From Candidatus Dadabacteria bacterium (GTDB taxonomy: Bacteria; Desulfobacterota_D; UBA1144; Nemesobacterales; Nemesobacteraceae), in assembly GCA_009840385.1 (NCBI GenBank), contig VXNX01000013.1:1-64000 (forward strand): a stretch of DNA of 64,000 nucleotides, written 5' to 3'. A model generated the notes under the pieces. The model saw only the letters and a program-made list of their open reading frames with translations. It was not told the origin of the DNA and ran no database searches. Each line of letters opens with the position of its first letter. Within the stretch, counting starts at the first letter, position 1. Made by a program: the position numbers and the translations under genes. Shown piece by piece: positions 55,881 to 64,000 of the stretch.

Positions 55881-58319
55881 TCAGAAGCGCATGCGGGTAA
55901 CCACGCCGAAAGTACGGGGTTGACCCACTCTGTAGGCAAGACGGGCCCGTCCGTTCCTCTCACGATCAAACGAAAGCCTCACGTTTTCATCGGTAAGATT
56001 CTTCACGTAGGCGGTGAATTCAAGATTGTTATATACAAGCCCTGCCGAGAGATTGAACAGGTGGTATGAATCAAGCAGCAGATCAACAGTTGTAGAAGCA
56101 GGGATACCATGTGGGAAACCATGCTCGAAAACTCCCTTGCCGGGTACTTGATCACCCGACTGTGTTATGCTGTCACCTACGAACTGCCATGAACCGGAGA
56201 TATAGCTTTCTCTAGCGTTCAAAAGACCCGGCAAAGTATAAGTGGCGGATCCCGAGAGCTGCCAGTCGGGAACTGAAGGTATACGGTTACCTTCTTCTAT
56301 TCCATCAAGCACACCTCCTCCAACCGTCCTCAAAGTGGAATCAAACTCCGCTTCTATGTAGCTTCCCGCAAAGGCAAACAGCAAATATCTTGTCGGCTGA
56401 ATGGATAACTCAAGTTCCGCTCCTGCCGTGTGAGATTCGGGTACGCTGATCGTAACCCTGGAAGAACAGGGTCCCGCATCAACATTTACACCCAGATTTT
56501 CAATGTCGGTATAAAAAACCGAGCCGTTGAATGTAACATTCTCAAAGGAGGACTTAAACCCGACCTCATAGTTCCAGAGAGTCTCGTCTTCAAACTCCTG
56601 ATAAACACTATATACAGGAAAATGATTAACCCCCTTACTGTCTGTACAAAGCGGTTCGTTCAGCGGGTCGTTGACGCCGCCTAGGCGAAATCCACGGGAG
56701 ACTTGGACATTAAAAGTAAGGTTATCGTTAGCATCATAACTCACCATGAACCGGGGCGAGAACCCGTCGGAGGAAACCGTTTCGTCCTGATTCTGGGCAG
56801 CACTATTAGAGAAACCTCCGCCAGACTTGAAAGTCTTATCCTCTTCCCAGTCATACCAGCGAAGCCCCGCCGTCAGATCCAGACGTTCAAGCAGAGCGTA
56901 GGTCGCTTCACCGAAAAGCGCGATCTGCCTCAAGTCGTAAGTAAGATCGGAACTGTATGGCGAGTCCACCGCGTCAGGGAAATTAGTGTCAGCCGAAGGC
57001 ACCATCCATAGATCATCATATCCAGGCGTCGGCAGACGCTGGGAATAGTCACGCTCCACATCCGAGTAGAAAACCCCCGCAAGCCACTGCAGACGGCTTG
57101 CGCTATTTGAGCTTAAACGGAACTCATGGGTCATCTGCTCAAGATCCGTGGTATCGCGCAGGTTAGAAGGATTTATTACGTTGCTAATAGGATCATTGGG
57201 AAAAGGAACAGCTGGATGATTACGAAGATCCACACTTACGCTGCCGGTAAGAGCGCTTGCGTCGCGGCTTACAAGAAGATCGCGGTTTATATAAGCCGCG
57301 GAGTAAGTAACGTCAAAAACTCCTTCTATCTCCCAGTTAATTACCGTGTCGAAAACAAGAGTCTCGTCTTCAAAGGCTTCGTCGAGCAGAAGTACCTGCT
57401 CCCTCTCTCCAAGAGTTACGCTATTACCCAAGTAAGCAAAAATGTTGAATACCTCGTCGCGGTTAAATCCCCCGAGATCAATGTTCTGATACACAACGCG
57501 AGGGGTGATGGAGAGATTTTCGGTCGGCTTCCACAAAAAGGAGAGGCGCCCGCCGTGTCGGCTTCCGTCATTAACATCTTCATCCATCCCGCCGCTTTCT
57601 CTATGCGCATCGATGAAGCCGCCGTACCTAGTTCCGTAAGCTACAAGCCTTACGGCCGCGTCATCGCCCAGAGGAACGTTAAGGGCGGTTTTGAGATGAC
57701 CTCCCGCGGAGCCTTCGTCAAGATAGTTTCCGTCAACCTCGACTTTAATCTCATTTACACCAAGTTGCGGCTGGTTGGTTATGTAGCGAACCGTACCGCC
57801 GATTGAGCCTGATCCGAAGAGCGTGCCCTGCGGACCTCTCAGTGTCTCAACACGGTTAAGGTCGAAAAGGTCGATATCAGGGGTGAAAAGCGACAATGAT
57901 ATCGGGGTTTCGTCAAGATAGACCCCTACCTGCTCCTTTACGCCGGGCTGGTCCCGCACTATCTGTCCGGAAGAAACGCCACGGATCGTAACTACGCTCT
58001 GGCCCGGTCCGAGGTTCTGTATGGAGAGTCCTGCGACGTTTCGGGAAAGATCCTCCAGGTCAGCGGTGTTAAGGCGCTTGATATCCTCTTCTGACTGGAC
58101 ATTCAAGGAAAAAGGGACTTCCTGGGCAAGCTGAGCGCGCTTGGTGGCGGTCACGATCATTCTCCGAAGCGTGTAACTGCCTTCCTCTACAGCACTGAGA
58201 TTTTCTTTTTGTTCATCCTGCCCCTCCTGCGCAACTGCGGTTAGGGAAAAAACCAATGAGAACAGGGAAAGAAATGCAAAAAACCTTATGGCTACGCCAA
58301 GCCGAATCTTAAAATTCAT
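55881..58319 (-). CDS. TonB-dependent outer-membrane receptor
   Basis: The 812-residue protein takes up a bound ligand (siderophore, cofactor or other large solute) using energy passed by TonB. A signal peptide (to about residue 30, cut near AVAQ) is followed by a TonB-box-like MIVTATKR. The plug domain has VVTIRGVSS, VGVYLDETPIS and VETLRGPQGTLFGSGSIGG. The 22-strand barrel ends FGVVTRMRF. I use the ATG at 58317-58319, with GGAGG 8 bases upstream, over a TTG two codons earlier. No TonB, ExbB or uptake partner lies nearby, so the ligand is unknown. Confidence 0.95.
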   Translation of the reverse strand: MNFKIRLGVAIRFFAFLSLFSLVFSLTAVAQEGQDEQKENLSAVEEGSYTLRRMIVTATKRAQLAQEVPFSLNVQSEEDIKRLNTADLEDLSRNVAGLSIQNLGPGQSVVTIRGVSSGQIVRDQPGVKEQVGVYLDETPISLSLFTPDIDLFDLNRVETLRGPQGTLFGSGSIGGTVRYITNQPQLGVNEIKVEVDGNYLDEGSAGGHLKTALNVPLGDDAAVRLVAYGTRYGGFIDAHRESGGMDEDVNDGSRHGGRLSFLWKPTENLSITPRVVYQNIDLGGFNRDEVFNIFAYLGNSVTLGEREQVLLLDEAFEDETLVFDTVINWEIEGVFDVTYSAAYINRDLLVSRDASALTGSVSVDLRNHPAVPFPNDPISNVINPSNLRDTTDLEQMTHEFRLSSNSASRLQWLAGVFYSDVERDYSQRLPTPGYDDLWMVPSADTNFPDAVDSPYSSDLTYDLRQIALFGEATYALLERLDLTAGLRWYDWEEDKTFKSGGGFSNSAAQNQDETVSSDGFSPRFMVSYDANDNLTFNVQVSRGFRLGGVNDPLNEPLCTDSKGVNHFPVYSVYQEFEDETLWNYEVGFKSSFENVTFNGSVFYTDIENLGVNVDAGPCSSRVTISVPESHTAGAELELSIQPTRYLLFAFAGSYIEAEFDSTLRTVGGGVLDGIEEGNRIPSVPDWQLSGSATYTLPGLLNARESYISGSWQFVGDSITQSGDQVPGKGVFEHGFPHGIPASTTVDLLLDSYHLFNLSAGLVYNNLEFTAYVKNLTDENVRLSFDRERNGRARLAYRVGQPRTFGVVTRMRF

Positions 58320-58384
58320 CTCCAAAACCTCCTTAAATCACTCACTTTACTGTGACTCAGGCCACATACTTAGGCAATATTCGC

Positions 58385-58393
58385 ATTTTAACA
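58385..58393 (-). promoter_or_regulatory. Candidate extended -10 promoter of the TonB-dependent receptor
   Basis: On the minus strand TGTTAAAAT is an extended -10 with no strong -35. It lies between tRNA-Leu and the receptor gene and would give a leader of about 60 bases. Read-through from the tRNA promoter is the alternative. No Fur-box-like palindrome was noticed. Confidence 0.35.
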
Positions 58394-58421
58394 CATTTGT
58401 TTCAGGATTTGTTAGAAAAAA

Positions 58422-58506
58422 TGCCCAGGGCCGGACTCGAACCGGCACGGGAGATACTCCCGAGGGATTTTAAGTCCCTTGCGTCTACCAATTCCGCCAC
58501 CCGGGC
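58422..58506 (-). tRNA. tRNA-Leu (anticodon UAA)
   Basis: The minus strand folds as a class II tRNA. The acceptor strands are GCCCGGG and CCTGGGC (one G-T pair), and the D-arm has GGCGGAATTGGTAGACGC. The anticodon stem-loop AGGGA-CTTAAAA-TCCCT places TAA at 34-36. A long variable arm (CGGGAGTATCTCCCG) and a T-arm GCCGG-TTCGAGT-CCGGC follow. The discriminator is A, as in tRNA-Leu. CCA is not encoded. Confidence 0.95.
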
Positions 58507-58530
58507 ATTACGCTGAACTTGGTTCAGAAC

Positions 58531-58605
58531 TGGAGGCGGCGCCCGGAATCGAACCGGGGTATGACGGTTTTGCAGACCGTTGCCTTACCTCTTGGCTACG
58601 CCGCC
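58531..58605 (-). tRNA. tRNA-Cys (anticodon GCA)
   Basis: The minus strand gives a 7-base-pair acceptor (GGCGGCG with CGCCGCC) and the anticodon stem-loop ACGGT-CTGCAAA-ACCGT, with GCA at 34-36. The T-arm is CCCGG-TTCGATT-CCGGG. The discriminator is U, the identity base of tRNA-Cys. CCA is encoded here, unlike in the neighbouring tRNA-Leu 24 bases downstream. Confidence 0.95.
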
Positions 58606-58625
58606 CCTGTAGCACGGAATTTTGA

Positions 58626-58654
58626 ATTGTACCGAAAAAAAGAAGTTTTGTGAA
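58626..58654 (-). promoter_or_regulatory. Promoter of the tRNA-Cys / tRNA-Leu pair
   Basis: On the minus strand TTCACA (58649-58654, 5 of 6) and TACAAT (58626-58631, 5 of 6) are spaced by 17 bases. Transcription would begin about 14 bases before tRNA-Cys. Confidence 0.65.
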
Positions 58655-58682
58655 TTTTGCCAAGCGGCGCATCCAGCTTCTC

Positions 58683-59474
58683 TCACGACGCGGGATCAAT
58701 TTCGAAGTTTCCCGTAACAGTTGCTTTTCCCGACAAGCAGACTCTTTTCTCAAGAAGTCTTGTATGAACTAAGCCACCCCTTTCTGACGCCTGGTAGCCA
58801 GCGAGTTCTTTTTTCCCGAGCCTACGGCTCCAGAAAGGGCAGAGGCAGCAGTGAGCAGATCCCGTGACCGGATCCTCGTCTATCCCGGCGTTGGGTGCAA
58901 AAAAGCGTGAGACAAAATCGTAACGATCAGAACTTGAGATGCTAGTTATGATAAGTCCTCTTGAATCAAGCTTCTTAACATGGTTCAGTTCCGGGACAGC
59001 GTTTCTTATTGTTTCCTCGTTTTCGTAGAGGGCGATGTAATCAAAACGGTTTCTTCCCACGTAAAGAGGCGCAGAGGAAATTGCTATGAGCAAATCCTTC
59101 GGCATCCCCACTTCCCAAGGATCCTCCGAGGGAAAATCCATCTCTACAAGATCATTTTTTCTCCTTGCGGTAAGAACCCCGCTTTTTGTAGAAAACACGG
59201 CATCTTCCGTCGCGGGGATGATGCCGAGAGTAAAGATAATGTGGGCACTCGCCAAGGTAGCGTGTCCGCACAAGTCAACTTCTGTTTCGGGAGTAAACCA
59301 CCTGAGTTCAAAAACGCCGTCTTTTTCGAGAAGAAAAGCCGTCTCGGAAAGATTTACCTCGGAAGCGATTTTCTGCTTTGCCCGATCTGGTATTTCTTCC
59401 TCAAGAATGCTCACGGCAGCCGGATTCCCTGAATCCGGCCCGTCGGTAAAGGCATCAACGATGTATACTCTCAT
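58683..59474 (-). CDS. PhzF-family protein (epimerase/isomerase fold)
   Basis: PhzF relatives have two halves of a diaminopimelate-epimerase-like fold and act as isomerases in varied pathways. The 263-residue product has VDAFTDGPDSGNPAAVSIL, LSETAFLLE, RWFTPETEVDLCGHATLASAH (quoted in part), and the second half RFFAPNAGIDEDPVTGSAHCCL. The catalytic glutamate of phenazine PhzF is in the SETAF region. No phenazine genes are near, so its substrate is unknown. Its ATG overlaps the VWA gene stop by one base, which couples them. Confidence 0.9.
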   Translation of the reverse strand: MRVYIVDAFTDGPDSGNPAAVSILEEEIPDRAKQKIASEVNLSETAFLLEKDGVFELRWFTPETEVDLCGHATLASAHIIFTLGIIPATEDAVFSTKSGVLTARRKNDLVEMDFPSEDPWEVGMPKDLLIAISSAPLYVGRNRFDYIALYENEETIRNAVPELNHVKKLDSRGLIITSISSSDRYDFVSRFFAPNAGIDEDPVTGSAHCCLCPFWSRRLGKKELAGYQASERGGLVHTRLLEKRVCLSGKATVTGNFEIDPAS

Positions 59475-60694
59475 TAGAAGCCCGCTGGAAATTCCGACGC
59501 GCCACGGTGGCCGGGACGGCGCTTGAGAGCCAAAATCGCGTCTTTTATGCCTGCAAGCGTCAGGGGAAACATGCTACCTTCGTAGAAATCGTTCAGCATT
59601 CCTATGCTTTCAGTCCACTTCCAATCATCCCGCGGTACGGGGTTAAGCCACACGGTAAAAGGATATTTCGTTTTTACTCTCTCAAGCCATCGCAGGCCAG
59701 GCTCGTCGTTATTGTGCTCGACGCTTCCGTTGGGATAAACAAGTTCCCATGGGGACATGGACGCGTCGCCGACTATAATGCACTTGTAATCGCTGTTGTA
59801 TTTGTTGAGCACCGAGAAGGTAGGTATCCGCTCGCTGAAACGTCTTGCGTTATTTTTCCATACGGCTTCGTAGATACAATTGTGAAAATAGTAGAATTCA
59901 AGGTGTTTGAACTCATGTCTGGCTGCGGAAAAAAGTCTTGAGCAAAGCTCGACATGATCTTCCATCGAACCTCCGACGTCGAAGAACATAAGAACCTTGA
60001 CGTTGTTTTTCCGTAGGGGAACAAACTCAAGGTCAAGCAGCCCCGCGTTTTTCGAAGTTCTGTCGATCGTCCCCTCGATGTCAAGTTCCTCCCCCACCCC
60101 TTCTCTTGTGAGAACCCTGAGTTTTCTCAGGGCCATCTTCATGTTCCTGACGTTTAATTCCACCGAATCGTCAAGATCACGAAATTCCCTTTTGTCCCAT
60201 ACTTTAACGGCCCGTCTCTGCCTGCTGCCATCCTGTCCTATGCGAACCCCGGCCGGGTTGTAACCGTAAGCTCCGTAAGGCGAAGTCCCCCCGGTGCCTA
60301 TCCATCTGTTTCCTCCCTGGTGGCGTTTTCTCTGCTTCTCGAAAATTTCTCTCAGCCTCTCCATCAGTTCCTCTAGCCCGCCCATGGAGCGGATCATCTC
60401 TTTATCCTCCTCGGAGAGGACGTTTTCGAAATTCTTGCGCAGCCACTCAAGCGGAATCTGCATGAACTGCTCGGTATCGGCAAGCTGGGCTCCTCTGAAA
60501 TAAGCGGAAAAGAGCCTGTCGAATCTGTCAAGATGCCGTTCGTCTTTTACCATCACGCAACGGGCAAGATAGTAGAAATCGGTTGAGTCATAACCGATCA
60601 CGTCACGGTCAAGGGCTTCCAGGAAAGTAAGATACTCTTTTAGGGTGACGGGAAATCCGTCGTTTTTAAGCAGCAGGAAAAAATCAAGAAACAT
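59474..60694 (-). CDS. VWA-domain protein, CoxE-like, partner of MoxR ATPase
   Basis: The 406-residue protein has a helical N-terminal region with LVTLKEYL-type pattern (PVTLKEYLTFLEALDRD), a charged centre and a C-terminal von Willebrand A domain. The metal-site motif reads FFDVGGSMEDH, the DxGxS form usual in this CoxE-like group. MoxR-VWA pairs act as chaperones that insert metal or mature enzymes or complexes. It follows the MoxR ATPase by 18 bases. The client is unknown; no metalloenzyme gene adjoins. Confidence 0.88.
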   Translation of the reverse strand: MFLDFFLLLKNDGFPVTLKEYLTFLEALDRDVIGYDSTDFYYLARCVMVKDERHLDRFDRLFSAYFRGAQLADTEQFMQIPLEWLRKNFENVLSEEDKEMIRSMGGLEELMERLREIFEKQRKRHQGGNRWIGTGGTSPYGAYGYNPAGVRIGQDGSRQRRAVKVWDKREFRDLDDSVELNVRNMKMALRKLRVLTREGVGEELDIEGTIDRTSKNAGLLDLEFVPLRKNNVKVLMFFDVGGSMEDHVELCSRLFSAARHEFKHLEFYYFHNCIYEAVWKNNARRFSERIPTFSVLNKYNSDYKCIIVGDASMSPWELVYPNGSVEHNNDEPGLRWLERVKTKYPFTVWLNPVPRDDWKWTESIGMLNDFYEGSMFPLTLAGIKDAILALKRRPGHRGASEFPAGF

Positions 60695-60712
60695 GAGCGT
60701 ATCCCCCAGCCC

Positions 60713-61549
60713 TCACCTTCTGAATCTTCGCCTCATAACCTCAAGCATCTCGTAGTCCGCCTCATTTTTGATAAGTGCGCCCGAGTAAGGAGGCAGGTTC
60801 TCCTCAAGATCCACTCCCGGGAGTTCCCCTGCGGCCACTCGATCAGCCGCAAGGAGCTTTATCCAGTCTATGAGTTCGCTTGTCGAAGGTTTTTTCTTAA
60901 GACCGTCGATTTCCCTGACGGAATAAAAAAGGGTAAGCGCGTTGTCCATAAGTTTCCGCCCGAGATCCGGGTAATGAACTTTTACTATTTTCTCAAGAGT
61001 CTTGCGGTCGGGAAAGGCTATGTAATGAAAAAAACATCTTCTCAAAAAGGCGTCGGGAAGCTCCTTTTCGTTATTCGAAGTAATTATCACTATTACTCTC
61101 TTAACCGCCCTTACGGTTTTTTTAAGCTCGTAGCAATAAAATTCCATCTTGTCTAGTTCCAAAAGAAGGTCATTCGGAAACTCTATGTCCGCCTTGTCTA
61201 TCTCGTCAATCAGAAGTACTACCTGCTCCGGGCTCTCAAAAGCCTCCCAGAGTTTTCCTTTCTTTATGTAGTTTGAGATATCGTTTACCCTCTCGTCCCC
61301 GAGTTGTGAGTCACGAAGCCTGGCGACGGCGTCGTATTCGTAAAGACCCTGCTGGGCCGTCGTAGTGGACTTTATGTGCCACGTTATAAGTTGCTTTCCA
61401 AGCGCCTTCGCAACCTCAAACGCGAGCATTGTCTTACCCGTGCCCGGCTCTCCCTTCACAAGTAGCGGACGCTCAAGAGTAATAGACGCATTAACGGCTA
61501 CTGATAAGTCGTTTGTGGCTATGTAATCGCTTGTGCCTTTGAACTTCAT
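60713..61549 (-). CDS. MoxR-family AAA+ ATPase
   Basis: The 278-residue ATPase has Walker A VKGEPGTGKTMLAFEVAKAL, Walker B VVLLIDEIDKADIEFPNDLL, sensor 1 IITSNNEKELPDAFLRRCFFH (each quoted in part) and a C-terminal helical lid. This is the MoxR branch found with CoxE-like VWA proteins (as in cox carbon-monoxide dehydrogenase clusters), and here too the VWA partner follows immediately. A role in enzyme maturation is inferred from the family. Confidence 0.92.
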   Translation of the reverse strand: MKFKGTSDYIATNDLSVAVNASITLERPLLVKGEPGTGKTMLAFEVAKALGKQLITWHIKSTTTAQQGLYEYDAVARLRDSQLGDERVNDISNYIKKGKLWEAFESPEQVVLLIDEIDKADIEFPNDLLLELDKMEFYCYELKKTVRAVKRVIVIITSNNEKELPDAFLRRCFFHYIAFPDRKTLEKIVKVHYPDLGRKLMDNALTLFYSVREIDGLKKKPSTSELIDWIKLLAADRVAAGELPGVDLEENLPPYSGALIKNEADYEMLEVMRRRFRR

Positions 61550-61586
61550 TTTTCACCTGCCTGTTGGGGAACCGCAGAGACCCCGC

Positions 61587-62456
61587 CTATTTATTGAATA
61601 CGATTGTCCTGTTTTTGTAAATCAAAATCTCCCGGTTTATATGGGACCAGATCGCGTTTGAAAGAACCAGCTTCTCAAGATCCTGCCCCTTTCTTTTGAG
61701 GTCGTCTATCGAGTCATCATAGTTAACCTTTATGACATCCTGCTCTATTATGGGTCCCGAATCGAGTTCATCGGTTACGTAATGACAGGTTGCTCCGACC
61801 ACCTTAACCCCCCTTTCATACGCAGAGTGATAAGGGCGCGCACCAGGAAAGGCCGGAAGAAACGAATGATGGATATTCATTATTCTGTTGGGATAATGCG
61901 ATACGAAATTCTCGGTAAAAATCTGCATATACCTTGCAAGCACTATGAAATCCACATCGTAGCTGTGAAGAAGTTCAAGCTGCTCTGCCTCCACTTTTTC
62001 CTTGTTGTCCTGAACGTTCTCGAACACATAGAAATCCGCTCCGTGAAGACCCGCCACATCCCTGAGATCCGGATGATTGCTTATCACAAGGGGCATCTCA
62101 ACGTCCCATTCCCTAGCGCGGAGTCTGTAAATTATGTCCGAGAGGCAGTGGGGAAGCTTGGAAACGAAAACCGCCATGCGCGGGATGTCTCCCGTAAAGA
62201 AAACCTCGAATTTCATGTCGAGTTTCTTCGCTACTTTCTCGCGGAAAATCTCCTCCGTCTCCTCGCGGGAGAGAGTAAAGCCGTCCATCCCCCACTTGGC
62301 CCGGATAAAGGTCACCATGTCGTTCGTGTCAACACAATGCTGCAGTGCGTGGATATTACCCCCGTATTCGAATATAAAGTTGGTGACCGCATGAACAAGA
62401 CCGGGGCGATCCGGGGAGTGCACTAGCAGAATTGCTTCTTCCTGTTTTTCCGGCAT
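61587..62456 (-). CDS. purU: Formyltetrahydrofolate deformylase
   Basis: PurU hydrolyses 10-formyltetrahydrofolate to formate and tetrahydrofolate, balancing one-carbon units. The 289-residue product has an N-terminal ACT domain (ILLVHSPDRPGLVHAVTNF) and a C-terminal formyltransferase-like domain. The latter has ISNHPDLRD, LARYMQIFTENF, NIHHSFLPAFPGARPYHSAYERGVK (quoted in part), GATCHYVTDELDSGPII and the catalytic Asn/His/Asp. Same-strand run with the GNAT and enoyl-CoA hydratase genes upstream. Confidence 0.96.
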   Translation of the reverse strand: MPEKQEEAILLVHSPDRPGLVHAVTNFIFEYGGNIHALQHCVDTNDMVTFIRAKWGMDGFTLSREETEEIFREKVAKKLDMKFEVFFTGDIPRMAVFVSKLPHCLSDIIYRLRAREWDVEMPLVISNHPDLRDVAGLHGADFYVFENVQDNKEKVEAEQLELLHSYDVDFIVLARYMQIFTENFVSHYPNRIMNIHHSFLPAFPGARPYHSAYERGVKVVGATCHYVTDELDSGPIIEQDVIKVNYDDSIDDLKRKGQDLEKLVLSNAIWSHINREILIYKNRTIVFNK

Positions 62457-62505
62457 TTTCAGTTAAAATCCGTTTCCTAGTTTTTGATGGCTTCCGCCTA
62501 TAAGA

Positions 62506-62994
62506 CTACGACCAAGGCTCCTTGTAGTAGTAGGTAAAGTTAGCAACCTTCGGCCGCTCCGTCCATCCTTTTTTTCTGTAAAAACCCCGCAGGTACGATG
62601 GCTTGTCCCTGCCGTTGGTCACCATCAGACGGTAAACATCCCTTTTTTTACCCTCTTCCATAACCGCTTCGATAAGGCGGCTCCCCGCCCCCATTCCACT
62701 TGCCGAAGGACTTACGAACAGGTCTGAGACGTAGCCCTCGTAGCTTCCGAGCATAACAAACGGTACCCAGTGAACGGTGGTGAACCCGAGGACCCTTCCC
62801 CCGGAATCACATGCGACGTACATGGTGTGCCCTTCCGGATCTCCGTTTGCTTGAAGTATGAGATCCCGAATCGGAGACGACACTTCCTCAAGTGAAAGGG
62901 AGTTCCTTCTCTCAGACCAGCCAATCTCTTTCAGTATCAGGGCCATCGCCTCCGCGTCGTCGTCCGTGGCTTTTCTTACGGTGAGTTCTTTCAA
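62506..62994 (-). CDS. GNAT-family N-acetyltransferase
   Basis: The 162-residue product has the GNAT core, with the acetyl-CoA loop VSPSASGMGAGSRLIEAVMEEG (quoted in part: SGMGAGSRL) and a C-terminal YLRGFYRKKGW. I start at TTG 62992-62994 (LKELTVRKATDDD), which has AGGAAG just upstream and lies 19 bases after the preceding gene. The frame is open much further, to 63114, but that part overlaps the hydratase gene. Substrate unknown. Confidence 0.85.
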   Translation of the reverse strand: MKELTVRKATDDDAEAMALILKEIGWSERRNSLSLEEVSSPIRDLILQANGDPEGHTMYVACDSGGRVLGFTTVHWVPFVMLGSYEGYVSDLFVSPSASGMGAGSRLIEAVMEEGKKRDVYRLMVTNGRDKPSYLRGFYRKKGWTERPKVANFTYYYKEPWS

Positions 62995-63013
62995 AGTTCT
63001 TCCTGCAACATTA

Positions 63014-63790
63014 TCATTTTTTCTTTTTTCCCAAGGTTTCAACCAGAGCCCGGAGGCTCTCCAAAACTCCCGGGCTGCGCAGAATTTTCGGAAGTTCCCT
63101 GTCAACCTCGGCACAAGTTCCTTCTATATTCGCCACGACCTCGCGGCGAAGAGCCGTTTTAGAGAAGGCGTAACCGGGAATAAGCGACGGACCGTACTGA
63201 CCCGCGAACTCAACGCAGTGAGAAAGAAGCTTGTCCGCTTCGTTGCTTTCATCGAAAAAACCGAGTCTGACGGCGTCGCGGGGTTCGTAAAGAAAACCTG
63301 TTGTCATGACCTGCTGCGCAATTGCCGTACCCAGCACGTAAAGCACGATCTGGGCTATCGCCGAAGGAATGGGAAAACCTATGGTGATTTCATTAAGACC
63401 GAACCTTGCTCCTGAATCAACGCATACCCTGTAATCGCAGCAGAGCGCCAGTATAAGTCCACCCGCTATCGCGTGACCGTTCACCGCAGCCACAACAGGT
63501 CTTTCATAAGTAAAAACCCGAAGCAAAGCGCCGCGAAAACGTTCGTACCACTGCCAGATTTCCTCTTCGTCCCCAGTGGTAAAAAGCGAAAGATGGTACT
63601 TAAGATCAAGGCCGGCGGAAAAAACCCTCTCAGAAGAGGTAAGGACCACGGGGCTTTCCGTGTGATCGCTCTCAAGCGTCGTGAAAGCCTCGTCAAGGTC
63701 ACTGAAGAAGCCCTCGCCCATGACGTTCATCGGGTTTGAGTTCATGCGCACGACTGCGACGTCACCAATTCTTTCAATTTCCCAGCTCAT
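63014..63790 (-). CDS. Enoyl-CoA hydratase/isomerase family protein
   Basis: A crotonase-fold protein of 258 residues from the ATG at 63788-63790 (MSWEIERIG). Oxyanion-hole segments are VFSAGLDLKYHL and GHAIAGGLILALCCDY. A glutamate in FGLNEITIGFPIP fits one of the catalytic acids of hydratases and isomerases. It may act in fatty-acid oxidation, but no other such gene adjoins it. Upstream lies glnS, 30 bases away. Confidence 0.9.
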   Translation of the reverse strand: MSWEIERIGDVAVVRMNSNPMNVMGEGFFSDLDEAFTTLESDHTESPVVLTSSERVFSAGLDLKYHLSLFTTGDEEEIWQWYERFRGALLRVFTYERPVVAAVNGHAIAGGLILALCCDYRVCVDSGARFGLNEITIGFPIPSAIAQIVLYVLGTAIAQQVMTTGFLYEPRDAVRLGFFDESNEADKLLSHCVEFAGQYGPSLIPGYAFSKTALRREVVANIEGTCAEVDRELPKILRSPGVLESLRALVETLGKKKK

Positions 63791-63820
63791 AATGTTTCTC
63801 AATCCGCACGAAAGCCGCAA

Positions 63821-64000
63821 TCAAGCCGTTTTGCCTCCCGAGCGGCGACTCCATGAATCCCTAAGGGAAACCGTCCTGTTAAAAACGGGCGCCCCGGGCA
63901 CTGAATCCGCGGAATCAAGCATGAAATATCCCTTCCTTTCAAACTGATAGTTGATATCTCCTAAACAGTCCCCAAGAGCCGGTTCGGCCGCGCAATTCTC
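63821..64000 (-). CDS. glnS: Glutamine-tRNA ligase, C-terminal fragment (cut by window end)
   Basis: The last 59 codons of a gene that begins beyond the window. The reading YQFERKGYFMLDSADSVPG followed by VFNRTVSLRDSW is the conserved C-terminal anticodon-domain end of GlnRS. The stop is TGA at 63821-63823. GlnRS means that glutamine is attached directly to tRNA-Gln in this organism. Confidence 0.9.
   Translation of the reverse strand, partial: ENCAAEPALGDCLGDINYQFERKGYFMLDSADSVPGAPVFNRTVSLRDSWSRRSGGKTA

Noticed and set aside
57126-57806. 226-codon plus-strand open frame within the TonB receptor gene
   Set aside because: The opposite strand encodes the conserved plug and barrel of the receptor; this frame is a by-product.
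59474-60694. Defective metal site in the VWA protein (DVGGS instead of DxSxS)
   Set aside because: The DVGGS form is usual in CoxE-like VWA proteins, so it is not a sign of decay.

Overview
The window is 64 kb of chromosome from a Gram-negative bacterium. The evidence is a TonB-dependent receptor, a TolC-type outer-membrane channel, a TraT-type surface lipoprotein and Sec or lipoprotein signals on several proteins. Most genes sit near 50% G+C in the lines I counted. A bacterial rpoN-hpf-ptsN-hprK-rapZ-EIIA(Man) cluster, a GlnRS, a 2-oxoglutarate dehydrogenase E1/E2 pair and an AspRS of the 'RRDHGG' type point towards a deltaproteobacteria-like or related lineage (Dadabacteria is one candidate). 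That placement is inference from gene content only. Almost every gene is a recognisable housekeeping or metabolic gene. I see no CRISPR array, insertion sequence, prophage, secretion island or biosynthetic cluster.

Layout. Positions 1-3104 (minus strand) hold the str operon, rpsL-rpsG-fusA-tuf, behind a consensus sigma-70 promoter; tuf is cut by the window start. Positions 3446-11359 (minus) form an operon-like run rpoZ, hydantoinase A, NUDIX hydrolase, ssb, glmU, glmS, purD, with PhoD-type phosphatase further upstream (to 13225). Positions 13423-23138 are a mixed region: hisIE, two tandem FmdB-like zinc-ribbon proteins with a large insertion, an alcohol dehydrogenase, arsC, a methylmalonyl-CoA decarboxylase-like protein, era, photolyase, TraT and aspS. 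Positions 23407-27565 are sucA-sucB. Positions 27621-34795 (minus) are UDP-glucose dehydrogenase and UDP-glucuronate epimerase, then topA-recG. Positions 34962-37671 (plus) are YjbQ, DUF1285, AlkD-like and alpha-carbonic anhydrase genes, several with TTG starts behind good Shine-Dalgarno sites.

Positions 38893-41947 encode TolC, a membrane-fusion protein and a MacB/LolD-type ATPase, but no permease follows; a G+C-richer ammonium transporter lies there on the other strand. Positions 43885-47219 are eno-leuC-leuD. A lipoprotein peptide-binding protein follows (47638-49365). Positions 49607-55433 are the sigma-54/nitrogen-PTS regulatory cluster, in which hprK is interrupted by one in-frame TAA exactly between its two domains, plus a 107-residue protein I cannot name and a HAD phosphatase. 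A 59-residue, 41% acidic protein follows.

Positions 55881-64000 (minus) carry, in transcription order, the 3' end of glnS, an enoyl-CoA hydratase, a GNAT acetyltransferase, purU, a MoxR ATPase with its VWA partner, phzF, tRNA-Cys(GCA), tRNA-Leu(UAA) and the TonB-dependent receptor.

The features most worth a second look are the interrupted hprK, the FmdB-like pair whose zinc half-sites are split by about 75 extra residues, the unnamed 107-residue and 59-residue proteins, the carbonic anhydrase without a signal peptide beside a possible remnant of its own N-terminus, and the exporter lacking its permease. No single locus looks like a wholly new multi-gene system.
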